Shown: in pieces, positions 7,679 through 12,119 of the stretch
How positions within the stretch are numbered: the stretch's first letter is position 1
Layout: the number at the start of each line of letters is the position of its first letter
From: Jimgerdemannia flammicorona
Taxonomy: Eukaryota > Mucoromycota > Endogonomycetes > Endogonales > Endogonaceae
NCBI GenBank assembly: GCA_003990745.1
Contig: RBNI01005798.1
Location: 1-12,119, forward strand
Direction of reading: 5' to 3'
Length of the DNA stretch: 12,119 nucleotides
Position numbers and translations under genes: made by a program
Notes under the pieces: generated by a model
The model's database searches: none
Told to the model about the DNA's origin: nothing
The model's input: the letters and a program-made list of their open reading frames with translations, nothing else

Positions 7679-8395
7679 TTCCCCGGTGGGATCTTCGCTT
7701 GGATGTTCGATAGCGAGGCGATGTCCATCGTTATCAAGGATTTAGTTGCCTATCCGACGTGTTTGTTGATTCTCCATCATGTTGATAAGTTGAAACATAC
7801 AGAGTCCTGGGCAACTCAGATGCTATAACATTGGGTAAATGGTTTCGGGAAATTGTATCGACATCGAATTGCGCAGTCAAAATCCTTGCAACATCGAGCC
7901 TCTAAGTTGGACGGGTGGAAAACGATACATCTCGACGGCTTAACTGATTTGGACATTGACAGTGGCGTCGAGTTGTTCATTCGGAATCTTGACGCTGGGT
8001 GGAGACAGATGCCACGCAATTGCTGCAGGACCTCGTCAGGCTTGTAGACGGACATCCACTGTCTTTAGAATCTCTTGCCCATGCGCTCGTCTTACCACAA
8101 TATCGCAATGCTTTTCTATAGGAACTAGTTCGTGAACACATTGCAATCCTAGTAGATGGCTCACATGGAAGCAGCCCGTTTCCGACCAACGGGCGACACG
8201 GCAGCAGCGCCTACTACTATATACGTGTTCTCTCTTCACTGGACCAATCTCAGTTAGGGTGCTCGAGTTCGTCCGTCATTTTGCTGAGAACGTCGAAGCA
8301 TCTGCCGAAAGGATCGATTCTAGTAGGGCCACCGTAGAGAACCTGCAACGACTTGCAATCGCGGATTATTGTCTAAAAAAGACGACTAGTGTATG
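7679..8395 (+). pseudogene. decayed NB-ARC domain, paralogue of the locus 1 NB-ARC exon
   Basis: Pieces in shifting frames match locus 1 in order. FPGGIFAWMFDSEAM and PTCLLILHHVDKL (7763-7792) lie in one frame. DAITLGKWFREIV and AVKILATSSL lie in the next. HLDGLTDLDIDSGVELFIRN comes in a third, then ATQLLQDLVRLVDGHP and LVLPQYRNAFL. Equivalent locus 1 segments are DAITLVNWLRNVV, VRILATSN, ESGVELFIRNL and ATQLLRDLVRLVDGHP. There are at least two frame shifts, a stop after ILATSSL, and a TAG before ELVREH. Walker B is again degenerate (LILH instead of the usual Asp). Homology to locus 1 ends at about 8170 (GSHGS). The tail 8262-8394 encodes FVRHFAENVEASAERIDSSR and onward to a TGA, helical but unrecognised. 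It is clearly non-functional as it stands. Confidence 0.75.
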
Positions 8396-9082
8396 ATTCA
8401 CATTGCGCTTAGGGAAGGCGTGAGACAGTGTAATTCTGAGATGAATCTCCAACTTGATTTGCCGAAATGTGATTTATCTGATGATACATTTGTAATTGGC
8501 ATTTCCAGGCAATCTGAGCACGATGACCAATGTAACTGAAATGTGACGGTCGTTTCTTTTCAGAGCGCTTGTTTTAACTGTCTTGTTGTCTTCACATAGG
8601 AATATCTACGATACTCGAATGACAACTCCGAAACATCCAAGACCACGCCTTTAGCGAAGTGAAGAACAAGGATTATGGCGTACAATATTACGACATTCCT
8701 GGCACTAGCAGTCACAAACTCGAAAGGGACGACATGTTATTTGGTGGATGCATCCGAAATTCTCCAATAAGTTTTGCATGGAGCACATCATACCGATCGT
8801 GACAGAAAAGAAATCACTGTTCATTTTGTGTCTGTATCATACCGACACTGAGCCCGCCGAACGGTCTACTGAAAATGCCAAAAAGAATATAGGTGTGATG
8901 GGAGACTTTGCGATCTGGTCTGGAAGACGCACTTTATAATTAGGACAGAACCTCCACGCAGTGAGTTGCAGACTCTTCCACTCTCCAAGCAACGATAATT
9001 GGAAACCATTCAAACTCACAATACCATCATCAAACTGTTTATTCAAATACAGACATTATCTACGAATCAAATGCTTTGCAAG
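8396..9082. other. unassigned stretch with small ORFs before the second NB-ARC
   Basis: No domain is recognised. A 63-codon frame at 8748-8939 (FSNKFCMEHIIPIVTEKK, then FILCLYHTDTEPAERS and onward) is hydrophobic enough to look like a protein remnant, but I cannot name it. A possible exon ends at 9082 before a GTGAGC donor. This stretch may hold the decayed N-terminal part of the following gene. Confidence 0.3.
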
Positions 9083-9155
9083 GTGAGCGGAAATTTTGAT
9101 ATAATAATAAACTAATAGGAATCGTTCACTGACAAAAATTCTCTCCATTCACCAG
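9083..9155 (+). other. possible intron before the second NB-ARC (73 nt)
   Basis: Donor GTGAGC at 9083 and acceptor TTCACCAG ending at 9155. It leads directly into TKVGNESQPVMEVDFGNVNT, which continues into the NB-ARC start. The upstream exon is not recognised, so only the acceptor side has support. Confidence 0.35.
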
Positions 9156-10060
9156 ACCAAAGTCGGCAATGAGAGCCAACCGGTAATGGAGGTAGATTTC
9201 GGCAACGTCAACACATATGGAACATTTGTTGGACGTCAGCAAGAGCCCCAAAAATTGCAACTATTGGGTGATAAGATAACTCGCTATATCACCATTCGCG
9301 GTTTCGGCGGGATAGGGAAAACGGCATTGGCAATTCAAGCGGTCAAGAACTTTAAATCCGGCAGAGTTCTTGTGATATCCCTCGTTGGAAACCCAGGTTC
9401 AGATTCAGTAATCTCAACAATCGCTGGACATCTCAACATCGACATCGAAATGTCTCGAGACCCTAAGATTCAACAAAATGCAGTGATGGGAAAATTAGAA
9501 AGTGGAGGGAATATGCTGATTTATCTTGACAATATGGAAGTTCTTAAACATGCAACCGGACAAGGAGACCCAACGACCAAAAAGGATGCGATATCTTATT
9601 CAGATTTTTCAACCGAATGCCGAAGAACATCAAAGTTCTTGCAACATCAAGAATCGAGCTCGATTGGCCTAATGAAAATTTTGTCGTATCAACGGGCGCT
9701 GGCGATCCGGGAGAATGTCTTGGGACCATAGCACCCAGATACAGCAACAAATCTGAACAATCTGGCAGAGGTCTACAAGAACCAATGAAAATACGATGAG
9801 GTGGAGCACTATATCATCGGCCGCTAGCAATACGTGAGAAAGTGTGTGGATCAGAACCCTCAGATACAGTAGCATCTTTGAACAATCTGGCCAATCTCTA
9901 CAAAAGCCAAGGCAAGCATGACATAGTCGAGCAGTTTGTACCAACAGCCATTGACGACTTTGGAGATATTAGGCTCCAAGCATCCGAACACATTAACTTC
10001 ACTGAACAATCTGGCTAGACTCTGTAAGGATGACACAGCGGATAAACAAAAAATTTCGAC
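9156..10060 (+). pseudogene. NB-ARC NTPase with TPR repeats, broken
   Basis: Reading from ATG 9186 (frame open from 9156): YGTFVGRQQE, a standard NB-ARC lead-in; P-loop GFGGIGKTAL (9300-9329); and Walker B NMLIYLDNME (9510-9539), both intact. At about 9605 the frame shifts, apparently by loss of one T from a T-run, and the sensor strand IKVLATSR (to 9652) follows in the new frame. The ARC2 and winged-helix parts are missing. Next come three kinesin-light-chain-type TPRs about 42 residues apart: QRALAIRENVLGP-stop-HPDTATNLNNLAEVYKNQ-stop-KYDE; LAIREKVCGSEPSDTVASLN; and GSKHPNTLTSLNNLARL. They sit in three frame segments, with two nonsense codons in place of Glu and Gly codons. Intact NB-ARC-TPR proteins are common fungal STAND receptors. 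The last TPR runs almost directly into the acidic-repeat part, suggesting all were one gene. Confidence 0.8.
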
Positions 10061-10612
10061 CACTTCCGTCGCTCCTGCGGCCAGGGCTTTTTCCCTGCCC
10101 CAGACATGGTGCATAAATCGGAGGCACAGGTGAACAGGGTTACCCACCTTCGAAATCACCGTCGGGAGCCATTTCATATGCGGTCGACGGAGGATTGAGG
10201 CCGGAGCAGAAAATTGTCCCATATGACGTAGACGGCGAACGTGAGATTCCACTGTACTATGTGAACGGCATACTCGAACTCGAAGAGCATGAAAGTAAGA
10301 CCGAAGTTGCTGCTGAGAGTGTCATTGAGGTAGAGGTCCCGATTCGTCGGTATGACATGGACGTCGCGCCCGAACTTGAAGAACATGAAAATAACTCAAG
10401 GGTTGCTGCCGAGAGTATATGATCCCGATTCGTCCGTACGACGTGGAGGTCGCGCCGAAATAGAAGAGCATGAGAGTGAAGCAAAGGTTTCTGCCGAGAG
10501 TGACAATGAGGTAGAGGGCCCGATCCTCCAGGATGACGTGGATGTCGCGCCAGAAGTCGAGGAGCATGAGAGTAAAGCCGAGGTCGCTGCCAAAAGTTTC
10601 CGTGAGGTAGAG

Positions 10613-10708
10613 GTCCTCGAAGAGCATGAGAGTAAAGCAGAGAGTGTCAGTGAGGTAGAGGTCCTCGAAGAGCATGAGAGTAAAGCAGAGAGTGTCAGTG
10701 AGGTAGAG
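10613..10708 (+). repeat. exact 48-bp tandem duplication
   Basis: Two identical 48-bp copies (10613-10660 and 10661-10708), each coding for VLEEHESKAESVSEVE. The absence of any mismatch points to a very recent slippage or unequal exchange. Confidence 0.9.
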
Positions 10709-10840
10709 GTCCTGATTCGCCCGTATGGCGTGGAAGTCGCGCCCGAACTCGAAGAGCATGAGAGTAAGGCAGAGGTCCTGATTCGCCCGTATGGCGTGGA
10801 AGTCGCGCCCGAACTCGAAGAGCATGAGAGTAAAGCAGAG
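10709..10840 (+). repeat. 66-bp tandem duplication with one mismatch
   Basis: Copies 10709-10774 and 10775-10840 each code for 22 residues beginning VLIRPYGVEVAPELEE. They differ at one base (AAG/AAA, synonymous). Confidence 0.9.
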
Positions 10841-11043
10841 GTCCCTGAGAGTGTCAGTGAGGTAGAGGTCCTGATTCGCCCGTACGAAGAACATGAGAGT
10901 AAAACAGAGGTCGCTGCCGAGAGTGCCGGTGAGGTAGAGGGAAGAAAAATGGGGTTCATAGCCGAGGTGGAGAGTCCAATTCTCCGAAACGACATGGCGG
11001 GCGCGTGTGAACCAAATGTTGGCACCAATGAAGATAAATTCAA

Positions 11044-11135
11044 GTATATATGTGTCTTGGATTTGGTACCAATAGCTCTGTCTCATACATCGTTCCATTG
11101 AAAATTTTTAACTTAAAATTTTCGGTTCTGCTCAG
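11044..11135 (+). other. intron in locus 2 gene (92 nt, phase 2)
   Basis: Donor GTATAT at 11044 and acceptor TTCTGCTCAG ending at 11135. It joins EDKFK to NAETGFHGW in phase 2. Position, phase and donor match the locus 1 intron 978-1068. Confidence 0.8.
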
Positions 11136-11321
11136 GAATGCCGAAACAGGCTTCCATGGTTGGTTGAATAAGCAGCTGTCCAACGAGGAGAAGAAAGTCA
11201 AAAAGCTCGTGGAGCTGAATCAGTTTGGTAATGACATCACTAGCGTCATTGAGAAGCAACAAGTGATTATGATTGTGCCAATATTTTTGCTGGATGATAT
11301 TGATTGGTACACAACAAGCTT

Positions 11322-11947
11322 GGCACCTGAGTGGTTAGGTGGCAGGTGTCACTCTCAATGACTCTTGGCAATCTGTGAGGTTAGGCTCTAGTCATTTGGG
11401 GATTGTTGGGAGACCTGAGGCTATTGGGTCAGATATTTAGACTATACTCAACTAGAACTGAAAGCTGATGTGGTGACACAATTGAGATCTGTAGGTTTAA
11501 GTAGTGGGGTATTGGGAGTTTTCTCCTACCTTATATAAGTTCTTTACTTATCCCACTGAGAAGAACCAGATTCTGCCTATTGCTCTGTATCTTTTGGGGG
11601 GTTTTTTTCTTTATCTGTCACTCTCTTTGGGATGGTGAGGGCTTTTTTATCTGGCTCTGACATAGTCTTGTATATATATTGGAGTTGTGGGTATGTGCCT
11701 TCAGTTATGGGCATATGGTCAGATTCCCCCTGATGATAGAGAGAGTTTGGTAGATAGAATGAGATATAGGCTATAATAAGCTTTACTGTATCTGGTATGG
11801 TAAAGCTATTGGACAATAGCAAGCCTAGGTTAATGAGGTGTAGTATTTTGGGTGAAGGTGGGGGAGGGTTTTGGCCTTATAGTCTAGGTTCTCTTTTAAT
11901 AAAAATCTGCAGGACTTGAGTCTATTAAAAAAAAAAAAAAAAAAAAA
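11322..11947 (+). mobile_element. poly(A)-tailed retroposon with tRNA-like head (SINE candidate)
   Basis: The left edge is defined by where homology with locus 1 ends (about 11321). The element begins GGCACCTGAGTGGTTAGG, close to the 5' half and A box of tRNA-Leu or tRNA-Ser (GAGTGGTTAAGG). A weak B box candidate, GGTTAGGCTCT, lies at about 11380-11390. It ends with AATAAA (11898-11903) and 21 A (11927-11947). At 626 bp it is long for a SINE, and no protein-coding frame of LINE type is visible. No target-site duplication is found: the 3' flank TTATAATTAAAA has no match upstream of 11322. The 3' side may therefore have been altered after insertion, or the left edge may be a deletion junction. 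Confidence 0.6.
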
Positions 11948-12119
11948 TTATAATTAAAATATTTTTAATGCAATTTATAATATTTATATATTTGAAATAA
12001 TTTTTTCAAAATAATATTATTTAGGTTGCATAATTTTATAAAATTTTACATGAATGGTAATGGCCCTGAACAAAAGTGTCCACTGTCTGGCATCTCAAAC
12101 TCGAACTTGTGGACCTACT
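11948..12119. other. AT-rich flank, no gene seen
   Basis: 11948-12058 is strongly AT-rich with short inverted TATAAT/ATTATA stretches. 12059-12119 returns to mixed composition and contains GTCCAC (about 12079) and GTGGAC (about 12109) as a short inverted pair. No ORF or continuation of the locus 2 gene is recognised. Confidence 0.4.

Larger units (their letters stand above)
10195..10960 (+). repeat. acidic coding minisatellite (HESK/SVSEVE units)
   Basis: Units are assembled from three interchangeable blocks: LIRPYGVEVAPELEE, EHESKAE and (V)AAESVSEVE. Blocks are dropped or kept in multiples of three bases, giving units of 48, 66 and about 96 bp. Copies differ by very few bases, so the array was expanded or homogenised recently. 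Locus 1 has one near-identical unit at 808-880. Confidence 0.85.
10060..11321 (+). pseudogene. acidic-repeat and W-L module part of the locus 2 gene, truncated
   Basis: TSVAPAARAFSLP (10060-10100) matches APAARAVP of locus 1. A short non-aligned stretch follows, then GAISYAVDGGLRPEQK and acidic units from about 10170. The frame is lost at 10420 (TGA) and regained after a one-C loss near 10456 (GCGCCG where other units have GCGCCCG). From 10460 to 11043 the frame is open through about nine HESK units and EPNVGTNEDKFK. After the intron 11044-11135 it continues with NAETGFHGWLNKQ, LVELNQFGND and LLDDIDWYTTS, matching locus 1 at 2089-2290. Homology stops at 11321, where the poly(A) element starts, so the C-terminal linker and last exon are absent from the window. 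The repeat part alone could still be translated, but the upstream breaks argue for a pseudogene. Confidence 0.75.

Noticed and set aside
7853..8239. Several 60-80 codon ORFs on both strands of the NB-ARC relict
   Set aside because: They are pieces or shadows of the broken NB-ARC sequence and are described there as one pseudogene.
10613..10840. CRISPR-like array in the short tandem repeats
   Set aside because: Repeats are contiguous without unique spacers, coding and codon-phased, in a eukaryotic context.
10322..11098. Long minus-strand ORFs (258 and 215 codons) opposite the acidic repeats
   Set aside because: They are open only because every repeat block is a multiple of three bases, so any frame free of stops in one unit stays free in all. 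The plus-strand frame matches locus 1 protein and intron phase.
11577..11822. 81-codon minus-strand ORF inside the 3' poly(A) element
   Set aside because: No start context, domain or homologous segment recognised. The element reads as non-coding on the strand that carries the poly(A) tail.
11948..12060. AT-rich stretch as a replication origin or matrix attachment region
   Set aside because: AT-richness alone next to a poly(A) tail is not evidence, and no defined motif was found.
12075..12115. GTCCAC/GTGGAC inverted pair as a transposon terminal repeat
   Set aside because: Six-base pair only, close to the window end, no duplication or partner end visible.

Overview
The window looks like a piece of a filamentous fungal nuclear genome, most likely a basidiomycete (Agaricomycete). 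Supporting signs are short GT-AG introns of about 70-100 nt with pyrimidine-rich 3' ends, AATAAA signals, poly(A)-tailed retroposons, a DNA-transposon MITE, and decayed NB-ARC, TPR and CHAT genes of the kind that form large STAND (NLR-like) families in these fungi. The species cannot be named from the sequence.

Locus 1 (1-4142) is the best preserved gene. Its 5' end lies outside the window. It starts in the middle of an NB-ARC-type NTPase domain, continues into acidic repeats (a unit rich in Glu, containing EEHESK and PYDVDG-like motifs), then a small conserved module (G-x-x-x-W-L ... L-L-D-D-I-x-W), a long disordered linker with a C-C-C-P-C cluster, and a separate C-terminal exon with an unrecognised domain. 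Four proposed introns (622-823, 978-1068, 1993-2088, 3153-3232) keep one reading frame of exactly 1202 codons, stop included, from position 3 to 4077. An AATAAA follows at 4137. The first of these introns is the least certain.

4143-5546 is a transition zone. It holds a short fragment resembling Vid24/GID4 (4449-4666) and a minus-strand ORF of unknown meaning (4844-5449).

Locus 2 (5547-11321) is a decayed relative of the same gene class. It contains a CHAT (caspase-like) protease reading with three same-direction frame breaks but a visible His/Cys pair (5547-6824), an NB-ARC relict 3'-paralogous to locus 1 (7679-8395), a second NB-ARC with an intact P-loop followed by three broken kinesin-light-chain-type TPRs (9156-10060), then the same acidic repeats, intron and W-L module as locus 1 (10060-11321). 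Homology to locus 1 stops sharply at about 11321, where a poly(A)-tailed element with a tRNA-Leu/Ser-like head begins.

Mobile elements are a 119-bp poly(A) retroposon (6951-7069) with a 15-bp target duplication, a 272-bp hAT-like foldback MITE (7082-7353) nested inside that duplication, and the 626-bp poly(A) element at 11322-11947. The last 170 bases are AT-rich and have no gene that I can see.

The most interesting reading is that two linked loci share an apparently undescribed module set (acidic repeat array plus W-L module, joined by phase-2 introns at the same place in three copies) attached to STAND NTPases, with a CHAT protease beside or within the decayed copy. This is the layout of a fungal innate-immunity or self/non-self recognition receptor family. 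That role is an inference from the domains and is not shown by the sequence.
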